NCBI RefSeq assembly: GCF_041908905.1
Contig: NZ_JAYREK010000011.1
Coordinates: 1-64,000, forward strand
Length of the DNA stretch: 64,000 bases
Source of the DNA: Zoogloea sp041908905
Lineage (GTDB): Bacteria > Pseudomonadota > Gammaproteobacteria > Burkholderiales > Rhodocyclaceae
Reading direction: 5' to 3'
Positions within the stretch are counted from its first letter, which is position 1, and each line of letters starts with the position of its first letter. Under the pieces are notes generated by a model. It was not told where the DNA came from. It did no database searches and saw only the letters and a list, made by a program, of their open reading frames with translations. The position numbers were made by a program, and so were the translations under genes. Below, piece after piece: positions 1 through 8,375 of the stretch.

Positions 1-119
1 AGCTACAGACGGTGCTCGACGCCGTCTCACGCAACCACTGCCGCATTCAGCCTGAGCGAAGTTATCCCAGGCCACGACGCGTCAAGCCGCACCAGCATTT
101 GGCATATAAGGGGGCTTAA
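1..119 (+). CDS. possible C-terminal end of a transposase, cut by the window edge
   Basis: The frame starting at base 3 is open from the window edge to a TAA at 117-119 and reads 38 residues. The tail is very basic, with the runs RIQPERSYPRPRRVK and HQHLAYKGA. A basic R-x-Y-P-R tail ending a few residues later is typical of the C-termini of IS4-type transposases, which is the only reason for this call. No upstream part is visible and no terminal inverted repeat could be paired, because the other end of any element would lie outside the window. It may equally be a chance open frame. The 102 bases that follow, up to the next gene, hold nothing else I recognise. Confidence 0.25.
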   Translation, partial: LQTVLDAVSRNHCRIQPERSYPRPRRVKPHQHLAYKGA

Positions 120-221
120 GTTGGGAGTATTGCCGCCGCAGGGGGTGACGTCCCTGCTCAGCTGTTATCTTCGGTCGCCGGCTACTGGCCTTGGGATGCC
201 TGCCGGCTTTGTGGAGGATTC

Positions 222-737
222 GTGTTCGCCAGGTTGCATCTTCTTGAAATCCACGCGGAGATCGATTCACGCGTTGGCTTGATCCGTGAGCACCGCCCGG
301 ACTGGCTGTGTGGCAAGGGCTGCGACAGTTGCTGCCGGCGGCTGGCCAATGTGCCCCGACTCGCCAGCGCGGAATGGCAGTTGCTGCGCGATGGCTTGGC
401 CGCCCTGGATGTGGCGCGGCTCAATGACATCGCGCGCAAGATCATTGCGCTGGCAGATGACGCCTCGCGGCCGGTTGTCTGTCCCATGCTGGATGAGGCC
501 AATGGAGCCTGCCCGGTCTATCTGCAACGCCCGGTGGCGTGTTGGACCTACGGCTTTTACGTTGACCGCGACCTGGGCGTGTATTGCCGGGATATTGAAG
601 CGTTGGTGGCTGGTGGCGAACTGGACGACGTGGTGTGGGGCAATCACGAGGCGATCGAACGGAAGCTCGCAGCCCTGGAGCCGGCTCGTCCGCTGACCGG
701 ATGGTTCATGGACTGGTGGGCTGGGCGCGGGGGGTGA
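222..737 (+). CDS. YkgJ-family cysteine-cluster protein
   Basis: The 171-residue product has eight cysteines in the spacing of the YkgJ/CxxCxxCC family. C30, C34, C37 and C38 lie in CGKGCDSCCRR, followed by C87, C97 (ACPVY), C107 (RPVACWTYGF) and C122. Members of this family are thought to bind zinc or an Fe-S cluster, and their biochemical role is unknown. The product has no signal peptide and no membrane segment, so it is probably cytoplasmic. The start is a GTG at 222, chosen because a strong GGAGG lies five bases upstream; no ATG fits as well. It stands alone, with about 200 bases of non-coding DNA on each side. The family call is firm, the function is not. Confidence 0.8.
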   Translation: MFARLHLLEIHAEIDSRVGLIREHRPDWLCGKGCDSCCRRLANVPRLASAEWQLLRDGLAALDVARLNDIARKIIALADDASRPVVCPMLDEANGACPVYLQRPVACWTYGFYVDRDLGVYCRDIEALVAGGELDDVVWGNHEAIERKLAALEPARPLTGWFMDWWAGRGG

Positions 738-956
738 CAATTGTCCTCCAACGGGTAAGGCGTTGTGCCAGTCATGGGTGAGCGCAGCCGACAAGCTTGT
801 GCTTTTTGCTGTTCTTTTGTACAGTAATTCGAGTCGTGCCGCTCATGCGCCGGGTTTTGCCAAAGTATGGCCGGTTGCCGGCGTGTGGGCGAGAACGAGG
901 TTTTCATCCTGTCCGGTTCCGCAGACCGGTCTTGCCTTTACCGTAAAGCAAAGCCC

Positions 957-1634
957 ATGAGTCAGCAGATGAGTTTCGATTTCCCCTCGGGTGCGGTGGT
1001 TTTGGGCCCGGTTGCCCGTGGGCTCCGCAGGCGCGGTGGGTCGTCCGGTCTTGCCGCAGGACACGCACCCCAGCAACTCAGCCTCATCTCTGCAGATGGG
1101 GCCAGGCCAGCCCATACGACCTCCGTATCCCGCCCACCGCTGTTTCGCCCCGATCCGCAGCCTGCTCCCCTGGGTGATGGACGGCAGTGGACCGAAAACG
1201 GGTGGACGGTATCCGTTGTCCGCAATCAGGATGGTGAGGGCTGGGCTGCCCAGGTGCGTCGGGATGGCGAGCAGGAGCCCGTGTTGCTTGCGCCCTGGGC
1301 CACCGAGCGCGACAGCCTCGCCCCCAAGCCCCTTGACCAGGCGGCCTTCAACCAGCTGGTCAGGATGGCGGAAGGGACGCTGGAACGACAGGCTCATCAG
1401 CTCCAGGCCAGCCTTCACAAGCGTCTGGCCCTGAGTCTGGGAGGTTGTCTGTGGGAGTTTGTGCTGGAGGTCGTTCCTGACGAATACGAGCCCCATGCCC
1501 TGCTTTCCGCCATCGATGAGAACGGTGAGCGGATCGCGCAGGAGCGGGTGCTACCGGATTTCAAACTGACTCAGGCCACGGCCCGGGCCTGGATCGAGGC
1601 CGATTTCCGCCATTCCGCCGAAGATCACTGGTAA
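957..1634 (+). CDS. hypothetical protein
   Basis: I do not recognise this 225-residue protein. Its N-terminal ~75 residues are low in predicted order, rich in Gly, Arg and Pro, and begin MSQQMSFDF. From about residue 80 it looks folded, with a W-x-x-x-V-x-V-V strand pattern (WTVSVVRNQDGEGWAAQVRR), a helical stretch and a C-terminal part ending in RAWIEADFRHSAEDHW. It has no signal peptide and no cysteine motif. The ATG at 957 was preferred over an in-frame ATG 90 bases upstream, because the extension would add a Cys-rich, unconserved-looking leader. The gene converges on the efflux operon and the two are separated by a strong hairpin region. Confidence 0.6.
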   Translation: MSQQMSFDFPSGAVVLGPVARGLRRRGGSSGLAAGHAPQQLSLISADGARPAHTTSVSRPPLFRPDPQPAPLGDGRQWTENGWTVSVVRNQDGEGWAAQVRRDGEQEPVLLAPWATERDSLAPKPLDQAAFNQLVRMAEGTLERQAHQLQASLHKRLALSLGGCLWEFVLEVVPDEYEPHALLSAIDENGERIAQERVLPDFKLTQATARAWIEADFRHSAEDHW

Positions 1635-1755
1635 GCGCGGGACGCTCCGGACGGTGAGGCGGAGGCGGGCGGTCCTGGTCGACCCACGCAAGCAGGCCCC
1701 TAGCGCTCGCTCCGCGCTGGTGGGCGGCGCAGCGGCGGTGGGGGGCGACAGTCAG

Positions 1756-1814
1756 GGGCGGTAGGCGCTGGGCTTACGGCGCCTACCGCCCGGGGGGGCT
1801 CCACCCCGGGCGGT
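1756..1814. terminator. two overlapping perfect hairpins between convergent genes
   Basis: Bases 1756-1768 pair perfectly with 1779-1791 (13 bp, 10-base loop). Bases 1785-1795 pair perfectly with 1804-1814 (11 bp, 8-base loop). The segment 1785-1791 is shared, so only one hairpin can form at a time. They lie between the 3' ends of a plus-strand and a minus-strand gene, so a bidirectional terminator or transcript-end protector is likely. Neither hairpin is followed by a T tract. Confidence 0.5.
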
Positions 1815-1823
1815 GGGGCAGCG

Positions 1824-3257
1824 TCAGGTGCCTTTCCAGCCGCCGCCCAGGGCCTTGAACAGGTCCACGGTAGCGGTGAGGCGCGCCTGGCGGTTCTGGA
1901 TCCAGGCGATGGTGGCGTCGTTGGCGGTGCGCTGGGCGGTGAGCACCTCGAGGTAGGGTGAGTAGCCGGCGTCGTAGCGGGCCTGGGCGAGCTCGAGGGC
2001 GCGTCGGGCGGCGTTCATCGCGCGGGTGTAAGCGTCCTCGGCGTCGGCGTTGCGGCCCACGCTCACCAGCGCGTCATTCACTTCGCGGAAGGCGCCCTGC
2101 ACGGTCTTGCGGTAGGTCTCCAGGCTCTGCTGTTGCTGGGCCGTGACCTGATCCACCTGGGCGCGCAGGCGGCCACCTTCGAAGATCGGCTGGGTGAGCC
2201 CGGCGCCGAACGACCACACCGCCGACGGGGCGCTGAAGAGCTGCGATAGATCCTTGCTCTCGCGGCCGAAGTTGCCGGTGAGGGTGATGCTGGGGAACAG
2301 CGCGGCCTTGGCGACGCCGATCCGCGCGTTGGCGGCGACCAGGTCGGTCTCGGCCTTCTTCACGTCGGGGCGCGTTTCGAGCAGGGCGGACGGCAGCCCG
2401 GCCGGCGGCACCGGCGGCACCGGCAGCTGGCGCAGGTCGCCCGGGGCGATCTTGAGGCCAGGCTGGCCGACCAGCAGGCCGAGCAGGTTCTCGGAGAGGG
2501 CCCGGGCCCGGTCGAGCTCGACTCGGGCGGCCGTGTAGCCGGCCAGCGCGCCTTCGGCCTGCTGCACGTCGAGCTGCGAGGCGATGCCGCCCTCGAAGCG
2601 GGTGCGGGTGAGCTGGGTGCTGCGGCTCTGGCTGCGCAGGGAGTCGTCCACGGCCAGCAACTGGGCGTCGATGGCGCGCAGGTTGAGGTAGGCCTGGGTG
2701 ACGGTGGCGGCGAGGCTCAGCGACACCGTGTCGGCCGCGTAGCGGGTGCCCAGGGCCTGGGCCCGGGCGCCCTCCGAGGCGCGCCGCAGCTTGCCCCACA
2801 CGTCCAGCTCGAAGGACGTGGACAGGGCGAGGCGGGTGCTGCTGCGGGTGATCGGCGCGGTGGAGGGGATCGGCGTGGCGTTGGTCTGGCTGATCCGGCT
2901 GCGGCTGCCGCTGGCGTCGGCATTGACCTGCGGCAGCAGCGCGGCGTCCACCTGGCGCAGCAACGCGTCGGCTTCTTCGATGCGCAGCGCGGCGATGCGG
3001 GCGTCGGGGCTGGTGGCGAGGGCCTGGGTGACCAGGCTGTCGAGTTGCGGGTCGCCGAACAGGGTCCACCAGTTGTCGGCCACGGTCGGGGCGGTGGCCA
3101 GCGGGCCCGCCGCGGTGTAGCTGTCGGGCAGGCCAAGCTGGGCTGCCGGGCGCTGGTAGTCGGGCCCGATGGCGCAGCCCGACAGCAGGGCCAGCGTCAG
3201 CGCGGCCAGGGCGAAGGGGCGCGCGGCGAAGTGGGGGGCATCAGGGCGGCGCATCAT
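1824..3257 (-). CDS. outer-membrane channel lipoprotein of RND efflux pump (OprM/NodT family)
   Basis: The 477-residue product is an outer-membrane factor of the OprM/TtgC type. Family members trimerise into a channel through the outer membrane and across the periplasm, giving the exit duct of a tripartite drug pump. The N-terminus is a lipoprotein signal with lipobox LLSGC at Cys28, followed by the typical AIGPDYQRP start. Two repeated helical halves follow, including the family-typical LLETRPDVKKAETDLVAANA and PSITLTGNFG. The length matches OprM (~485). Tandem ATGs lie at 3257 and 3254, and the first overlaps the TGA of the pump gene by four bases, which implies translational coupling. It is the last gene of the operon. 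Confidence 0.95.
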   Translation of the reverse strand: MMRRPDAPHFAARPFALAALTLALLSGCAIGPDYQRPAAQLGLPDSYTAAGPLATAPTVADNWWTLFGDPQLDSLVTQALATSPDARIAALRIEEADALLRQVDAALLPQVNADASGSRSRISQTNATPIPSTAPITRSSTRLALSTSFELDVWGKLRRASEGARAQALGTRYAADTVSLSLAATVTQAYLNLRAIDAQLLAVDDSLRSQSRSTQLTRTRFEGGIASQLDVQQAEGALAGYTAARVELDRARALSENLLGLLVGQPGLKIAPGDLRQLPVPPVPPAGLPSALLETRPDVKKAETDLVAANARIGVAKAALFPSITLTGNFGRESKDLSQLFSAPSAVWSFGAGLTQPIFEGGRLRAQVDQVTAQQQQSLETYRKTVQGAFREVNDALVSVGRNADAEDAYTRAMNAARRALELAQARYDAGYSPYLEVLTAQRTANDATIAWIQNRQARLTATVDLFKALGGGWKGT

Positions 3258-6200
3258 GCCTTCTCCTCGGTGCTGTGGGGGGTGACGGCGGCCTGGCGCG
3301 CCCGGCGCCCGGCAAACCAGCTGAAGAACATCGGGATGAAGATGGTGGCGATGAAGGTGGCCGCCACCATCCCGCCGAACACGCCGGTACCCATCGACTT
3401 GCGGGCCGCGGCGCCGGCGCCGGTCGAGATGACCAGCGGGAAGACGCCCAGGATGAAGGCCAGGGACGTCATCACGATGGGCCGGAAGCGCAACCGTGCG
3501 CCTTCGAGGGCGGCATCGAGCACGTGCATGCCCTCGGCCCGCTTCTGGGCGGCGAACTCGACGATCAGGATGGCGTTCTTGGCGGCGAGGCCGATCAGCA
3601 CCACCAGGCCGATCTGGAAGTAGATGTCGTTGGGCATGCCGCGGATCATCACCGCCGCCAGGGCGCCGAACAGCGCGAAGGGCACCGACATGATCACCGC
3701 CAGCGGCAGCGACCACTTCTCGTACTGGGCCGCGAGGATCAGGAAAACCATGATGATGCCGAACACGAAGGCGATCGCCGAGGTGGTGCCGGTGCGCTTC
3801 TCCTGGAAGGCCTGGCCGGTCCAGGCCAGCTCGTAGCCGGCCGGCAGGGTTTCGCGGGCGACTTCCTCGACGATCTTGATCGCGTCGCCGGTGCTGACGC
3901 CCGGCAGGGAGTTGCCGAGCACCTTGGCGGCCAGGAAGCCGTTGAAGCGTTCGAGCTGCTCGGCGCCAACCTGCTGCCTGACCTTGATCAGCGCACCCAC
4001 GGGCACCATCGCGCCGGTGGTGGAGCGCACGTAGACCTTGCCCAGATCCTCGGGCCGGGCACGGTAGGCGGCGTCGGCCTGGAGCTGGACGCGGTAGGTG
4101 CGGCCATTGAGGTTGAAGTCGTTGACGTAGAGCGAGCCCATCGTGGACTGCAGCGTCTGGTAGACGTCCGCCACCGGGATGTCCATCGAGATCGCCTTGG
4201 CGTCGTCCACCTCAACGTAGAGCTGGGGCGAGGTGGGACGGAAGAAGGTGTTGATGCCGGTGAGCTCGGGACGCTTCTTGAGGGCTTCGATGAACTGCTG
4301 GATCACGCCGGCCAGCTTCTGGGGGCTGGCGTCGCCGCGGGCCTGGATGTAGGCCTCGAAGCCGCCGGCCGCACCCAGGCCGCGGATCGCCGGCGGGTTG
4401 AACACGACGCCCAGGCCGTCGGGCAGGGTCATGCCCAGGCCGGAGAACTTCTTGGCCAGCTCGTCGGCTACGCCGCTGCGCTCGGACCAGTCCTTGAGCG
4501 GGATGAACACCGTGCCGGCGTTGGCCTTGAGGCCGCCGCCGATGATGTCGTTGCCGGCAATCACGAAGACCTTGTCGACGTTTTCGTCCTGCTTGAGCTT
4601 CTCCTGGAAGGCTTCGCCCGTGACGCGGGTGCGTTGCAGGCTGGCGCCGTCGGGCAGCATCAGCGCGCTGATCAGGTAGCCCTGGTCTTCGGCGGGAACG
4701 AAACCGCCGGGCACGGTGCGGAACATGAAGATGCTGCCGCCCACGATGATCGTGCACGCGATGGTGCCGATGATGCGGTGGTGCAGGGTCTTGTCCACCA
4801 CCGTGGTGTAGGACTTGGTGAAGGCCTCGAAGAGGCGGTTGAAGGGGCGGAAGATCGCCGGCTCCTCGTGCTTGCTCTGCAGCAGCAGCGCGCACAGGGC
4901 CGGGGTGAGGGTGAGGGCGACGACGCCGGAGAGGGTCACCGAGATGGCCACCGTGACGGCGAACTGCTGGTAGAGCTTGCCGGCGATGCCGCCGAGGAAG
5001 GCCACCGGGACGAACACCGCGCACAGCACCAGCACGATCGCCACCACGGCGCTCGACACCTCGCGCATCGCCTCGACGGCGGCGGCGTGGGGCGCCATCT
5101 TCTTTTCCCACATCAGGCGCTCGACGTTCTCGAGCACCACGATGGCGTCATCGACGACGATGCCGATCGCCAGCACCATTGCGAACAGGGTGAGGGTGTT
5201 GATCGAGAAGCCGAACAGCCACAGGCCGGCGAAGGTGCCGATCAGCGACACCGGCACGGCGATCAGCGGGATCAATGTGGCACGCCAGTTCTGGAGGAAC
5301 AGGAAGACCACCGCGGCCACCAGCAGCAGGGCTTCGCCGAGGGTGCGGACGACCTCCTCGATCGAGGCCTGGACGAACTTGGTGGTGTCGAAGGGCACCA
5401 CGTAGTCGACGCCGGTGGGGAACTTCTGCTTCAGCTCGTCCATCCGGGCGCGCACTTTGTTCGCCACTTCGAGCGCGTTGGCGCCGGATTGCAGGAAGAT
5501 GCCCACGCCCACCACCGGCTTGCCGAGCAGCGTGGTGCTGGCGTCGTAGTCCTGGGCGCCGAGCTCGACCCGGGCCACGTCCTTGATGCGCAGCACGCCA
5601 CCCGGGCCGGCGGCGCGGACGACGATGTTGCCGAACTCCTCGGGGGAGGTCAGGCGCCCCTTGGCGGTGACGGTGTACACCAGCTGCTGGCCGGCGGGGG
5701 CCGGCTCCTGGCCGATCTTCCCGGCGGCGTTCTGGCGGTTCTGGGCGGCGACGGCGTTGGCGATATCGGTGGCCGTGACGCCCAGCTGGGCCATGCGGTC
5801 CGGCTTCAGCCACAGGCGGATCGAGTAGTCGAGGGCACCGAAGATCTGGGCGTCACCCACGCCAGGGATGCGCTTGAGGTCGTCGACGACGTTGACCAGC
5901 GCGTAGTTGGACAGGAACAGCGGCGTCCGGCTGGCATCCGGCGAGGTCAGCGTGGTGACCATCAGGATGTCGTTGGAGCGCTTCTGCACCGTCACGCCAA
6001 ACTGGCGCACCACGTCGGGCAGGCGCGGTTCGGCAATCTTGACCCGGTTATTGACGTTGACGGTGGCCATGTCGACGTTGGTGCCGACCTCGAAGGACGC
6101 GGTGATCGTCAGGCTGCCGTTGGACGAGGCGCTGGAGTTGAAGTAGAGCAGGTTCTCGACGCCCGAGAGCTGCTCCTCGATGGGGCCGGCCACCGTCCTG

Positions 6201-6373
6201 GCGAGGGTTTCGGCGGAGGCGCCGGGGTAGGAGGCGGTGATCACCACCGTCGGCGGGGTGATCTCGGGATATTGGGCGATCGGCAGCGAACGCGCGGCCA
6301 TCAGGCCGGCGATCACGATGATGATCGAGATGACCGACGCGAAGATCGGCCGGTTGATGAAGAAACGTGACAT
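3254..6373 (-). CDS. RND multidrug efflux transporter, HAE1 family (AcrB/MexB-like)
   Basis: The 1039-residue inner-membrane proton/drug antiporter is the pump of the tripartite system. It starts MSRFFINRPIFASVISI, the characteristic first membrane helix of HAE1 pumps. Transmembrane helix 4 carries GIVVDDAIVVLENVE with the proton-relay aspartate pair. The porter and docking domains are both present, as in AcrB (1049 residues), and the C-terminal helices include PIVMTSLAFILGVFPLV. The ATG at 6373 was chosen over an upstream in-frame start because the extra 35 residues would be Pro/Arg-rich and out of family. It follows the fusion-protein gene by 13 bases. The substrate range cannot be read from sequence; aromatic drugs and solvents are usual for the family. 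Confidence 0.97.
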   Translation of the reverse strand: MSRFFINRPIFASVISIIIVIAGLMAARSLPIAQYPEITPPTVVITASYPGASAETLARTVAGPIEEQLSGVENLLYFNSSASSNGSLTITASFEVGTNVDMATVNVNNRVKIAEPRLPDVVRQFGVTVQKRSNDILMVTTLTSPDASRTPLFLSNYALVNVVDDLKRIPGVGDAQIFGALDYSIRLWLKPDRMAQLGVTATDIANAVAAQNRQNAAGKIGQEPAPAGQQLVYTVTAKGRLTSPEEFGNIVVRAAGPGGVLRIKDVARVELGAQDYDASTTLLGKPVVGVGIFLQSGANALEVANKVRARMDELKQKFPTGVDYVVPFDTTKFVQASIEEVVRTLGEALLLVAAVVFLFLQNWRATLIPLIAVPVSLIGTFAGLWLFGFSINTLTLFAMVLAIGIVVDDAIVVLENVERLMWEKKMAPHAAAVEAMREVSSAVVAIVLVLCAVFVPVAFLGGIAGKLYQQFAVTVAISVTLSGVVALTLTPALCALLLQSKHEEPAIFRPFNRLFEAFTKSYTTVVDKTLHHRIIGTIACTIIVGGSIFMFRTVPGGFVPAEDQGYLISALMLPDGASLQRTRVTGEAFQEKLKQDENVDKVFVIAGNDIIGGGLKANAGTVFIPLKDWSERSGVADELAKKFSGLGMTLPDGLGVVFNPPAIRGLGAAGGFEAYIQARGDASPQKLAGVIQQFIEALKKRPELTGINTFFRPTSPQLYVEVDDAKAISMDIPVADVYQTLQSTMGSLYVNDFNLNGRTYRVQLQADAAYRARPEDLGKVYVRSTTGAMVPVGALIKVRQQVGAEQLERFNGFLAAKVLGNSLPGVSTGDAIKIVEEVARETLPAGYELAWTGQAFQEKRTGTTSAIAFVFGIIMVFLILAAQYEKWSLPLAVIMSVPFALFGALAAVMIRGMPNDIYFQIGLVVLIGLAAKNAILIVEFAAQKRAEGMHVLDAALEGARLRFRPIVMTSLAFILGVFPLVISTGAGAAARKSMGTGVFGGMVAATFIATIFIPMFFSWFAGRRARQAAVTPHSTEEKA

Positions 6374-6386
6374 CGCGCGCGCCCCC

Positions 6387-7598
6387 TCAACCCTTCGCCG
6401 CCGGGGCGGCAGCGGGCGCAGCGCCCGGCTTGGCGGCACCCGGCGCGCCGGGGCCTGCGCCCGGGGCGTGGGGGGCAACCGTCGTGCCCGGACGGGCCTT
6501 CATGAGGTTGTCGATGATCACCTTGTCGCCGGCCTTCAGGCCGCCGAGGACCACCCAATCCGCGCCGCTCCACTGGCCGGTCTTGACCGGCCGCGGCTCG
6601 ACCTTGTTGTCGGCGCCGACGGTCATCACGATGGGGCCCTTGTCGGTCTGCACCACCGCGGCCTGGGGTACCTTGAAGACGCCGCTCTGCTCGCCGGTGA
6701 TGAGCCGTGCGCGCACGAACTGGCCGGGCAGCAGGCGGCCTTCGGGGTTGGCGAACTCGCCCCGCAGCTGCAGGGTGCCGAGCTTGGGGTCGATCTGGCT
6801 GGCGGCGAAGTTGAGCTTGCCGCGCAGCGGATAGCTGCTGCCGTCCGGCAGCACCAGCTCGACGCCGCGGATCGCCTGGGGCTTGAAGCGGCCCTCGGGC
6901 ATCGCCGCGTTGAGTTCGCCTTCGGGGATGGAGAAACGCACCCATATCGGGTTGACCTGCACCACGGTGGTCAGCAGGGTGCCGCCGCCGGTGGCGAGCA
7001 GGGTGCCCTCGGAGACCACCGAGCGGCCGGTGATGCCGCCCACCGGGGCGGTGACGGTGGCGTAGGAGAGGTTCAGCTCGGCCTGGCGCAGCGCGGCCTG
7101 GGCGGCCTGCACGGCGGCCTGGGCGACGCTGTTGTCGGAGCTGGCGGTGTCGTATTCGCGCTGGCTGATCGCCTGCTGGGCCAGCAGGCCCTTGAGGCGG
7201 GCGGCCTCGCGCTGGGTCTGTTCGACGCGGGCCTTGGCTTCGGCGAGCTGGGCCCTGGCCTGGGCGACGGCGGTTTCGAGGGGGGCCCGGTCGATCTGGT
7301 ACAGGGCCTGGCCGGCCTTCACGGGGCTGCCTTCCTCGAACACCCGCTTCTCGAGGATGCCGCCGACCCGGGCCCGGACTTCCACCTCGCGGGCGCCTTC
7401 GGTCTGGGCGACGGCTTCGACGCTGGTCTCGACGCGGGTCGGTTGCATTTCGAGGGCGGTCACCGGCAGCGGCGGCATCGCGCCGCCCGGGGGGCCGGCG
7501 GGCGCTTGTTCCTTGCCGGAGCAGGCGGCGAGCAGCAGGGTGGCGGAAAGGGTCGAGAGGCCAAGGCCGGCAAGGCGGGTGGCGGAGCGAACGGTCAC
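6387..7598 (-). CDS. RND efflux periplasmic adaptor lipoprotein (AcrA/MexA family)
   Basis: This membrane-fusion protein of about 403 residues links the pump to the outer-membrane channel. It has a signal peptide with lipobox LLAAC (Cys26), a lipoyl half-motif (VRARVGGILEKRVFEEG), a coiled-coil hairpin rich in Ala, Glu and Arg (about 100-160), the second lipoyl half (LSYATVTAPVGGITG), then beta-barrel and membrane-proximal domains. The C-terminus is a long Ala/Pro/Gly tail. I chose the GTG at 7598, which has GGAG six bases upstream and puts the basic residues directly before the hydrophobic core. An ATG at 7640 in the same frame has no ribosome site and abuts the operator. It is the first gene of the operon. 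Confidence 0.93.
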   Translation of the reverse strand: MTVRSATRLAGLGLSTLSATLLLAACSGKEQAPAGPPGGAMPPLPVTALEMQPTRVETSVEAVAQTEGAREVEVRARVGGILEKRVFEEGSPVKAGQALYQIDRAPLETAVAQARAQLAEAKARVEQTQREAARLKGLLAQQAISQREYDTASSDNSVAQAAVQAAQAALRQAELNLSYATVTAPVGGITGRSVVSEGTLLATGGGTLLTTVVQVNPIWVRFSIPEGELNAAMPEGRFKPQAIRGVELVLPDGSSYPLRGKLNFAASQIDPKLGTLQLRGEFANPEGRLLPGQFVRARLITGEQSGVFKVPQAAVVQTDKGPIVMTVGADNKVEPRPVKTGQWSGADWVVLGGLKAGDKVIIDNLMKARPGTTVAPHAPGAGPGAPGAAKPGAAPAAAPAAKG

Positions 7599-7642
7599 GG
7601 TGATCTCCGGGGGCTGGATTTCTGTTGGGGCTTGCGGCATAG

Positions 7643-7670
7643 TTTATACAAACACGGTTGTATGTAAATA
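7643..7670. promoter_or_regulatory. palindromic AcrR/TtgR-like operator in the divergent promoter region
   Basis: An A+T-rich imperfect palindrome (TTTATACAA, six bases, then TTGTATGTAAA) lies between the efflux operon and the divergent TetR gene. The half-sites resemble those of operators bound by AcrR and TtgR repressors upstream of RND pumps. It stands out sharply from the surrounding G+C-rich DNA and lies within 50 bases of the chosen adaptor start, where promoter elements are expected. Confidence 0.6.
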
Positions 7671-7762
7671 CTCCGGCGCGTAAGGACAGGTAAAGATCCT
7701 TGCGCTGCGGGATGCTGGGCCCGCAGATGCCGCGCTGCCAACACCGACTCCACGACACGCAG

Positions 7763-8368
7763 ATGGTTCGCAAAACGAAAGAAGAAGCCGAGATCACCCG
7801 CCTGCACATCATCGATGCTGCCCGCCGGGTGTTTCTGGAATGCGGGGTGAGCCACACCTCCCTCGAAAAGATCGCCGCCGCCGCCGGCGTGACCCGCGGC
7901 GCGGTGTATTGGCATTTTCGCAACAAGAGCGAGCTGTTCTTTGCGATGCGCGAGGAGGCGACGTTGCCCTTCGTCGACCGGGTGGTTTTCGGCGCCGACG
8001 ATGCAGAACCCCTGCAGGGCATCGAGACGGCGCTGCTGGAGATCTTCCGGGTGCTCGCCGATGAGCCGAAGACCCGCGAGACGATGGAGATCGTCGCCTT
8101 CAAGTGCGAATACGTGGACGAGCTGCTGCCGCTGCTGGGCTGCTCGTCCGGCCAGCAGACCTTTCTGGGGGACCTGGTCCAGGCCTATGCCCGCGCTGGT
8201 GCTCGCGGCCTGCTGCGCCCGGGCCTGACGCCGGAGGCGCTGGCGATGGACACCTTCATGTTCGTCGGCGGGCTGGTGAAGCACTGGCTGGGGGGCGGGC
8301 CCGATTCGCCCTTCCGGCGGGACGCCGAGCAGATGGTGCGCACCCACGTGGCCCTGCGCCGGGCCTGA
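7763..8368 (+). CDS. TetR-family repressor of the adjacent RND pump (AcrR/TtgR-like)
   Basis: The 201-residue protein has an N-terminal TetR DNA-binding domain. The helix-turn-helix covers about residues 32-58, with TSLEKIAAAAGVTRGAVYWH followed by FRNKSELF, the signature of AcrR/TtgR/MexZ-type regulators. The C-terminal ~140 residues form the ligand-binding, dimerising domain, including the family-like ALAMDTFMFVGGLVKHWL. The start MVRKTKEEAE was preferred over an ATG 63 bases upstream because it matches the usual short leader of the family. It is divergent from the pump operon. By analogy it should repress the pump and itself, with release on binding pump substrates. Its 3' end nearly touches that of the next minus-strand gene. 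Confidence 0.93.
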   Translation: MVRKTKEEAEITRLHIIDAARRVFLECGVSHTSLEKIAAAAGVTRGAVYWHFRNKSELFFAMREEATLPFVDRVVFGADDAEPLQGIETALLEIFRVLADEPKTRETMEIVAFKCEYVDELLPLLGCSSGQQTFLGDLVQAYARAGARGLLRPGLTPEALAMDTFMFVGGLVKHWLGGGPDSPFRRDAEQMVRTHVALRRA

Positions 8369-8375
8369 GCCGCCG

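Noticed and set aside
3258..3716. A longer channel protein starting 153 codons upstream, inside the pump gene
   Set aside because: The extension is a frame-shifted shadow of the pump; the lipoprotein signal begins exactly at 3257.
3275..6370. An open frame of about 1,000 codons on the plus strand opposite the RND pump
   Set aside because: It is the mirror of the pump gene in very G+C-rich DNA; the translation is Gly/His/Asp/Val-rich with no motif, while the minus strand encodes a textbook AcrB-type protein.
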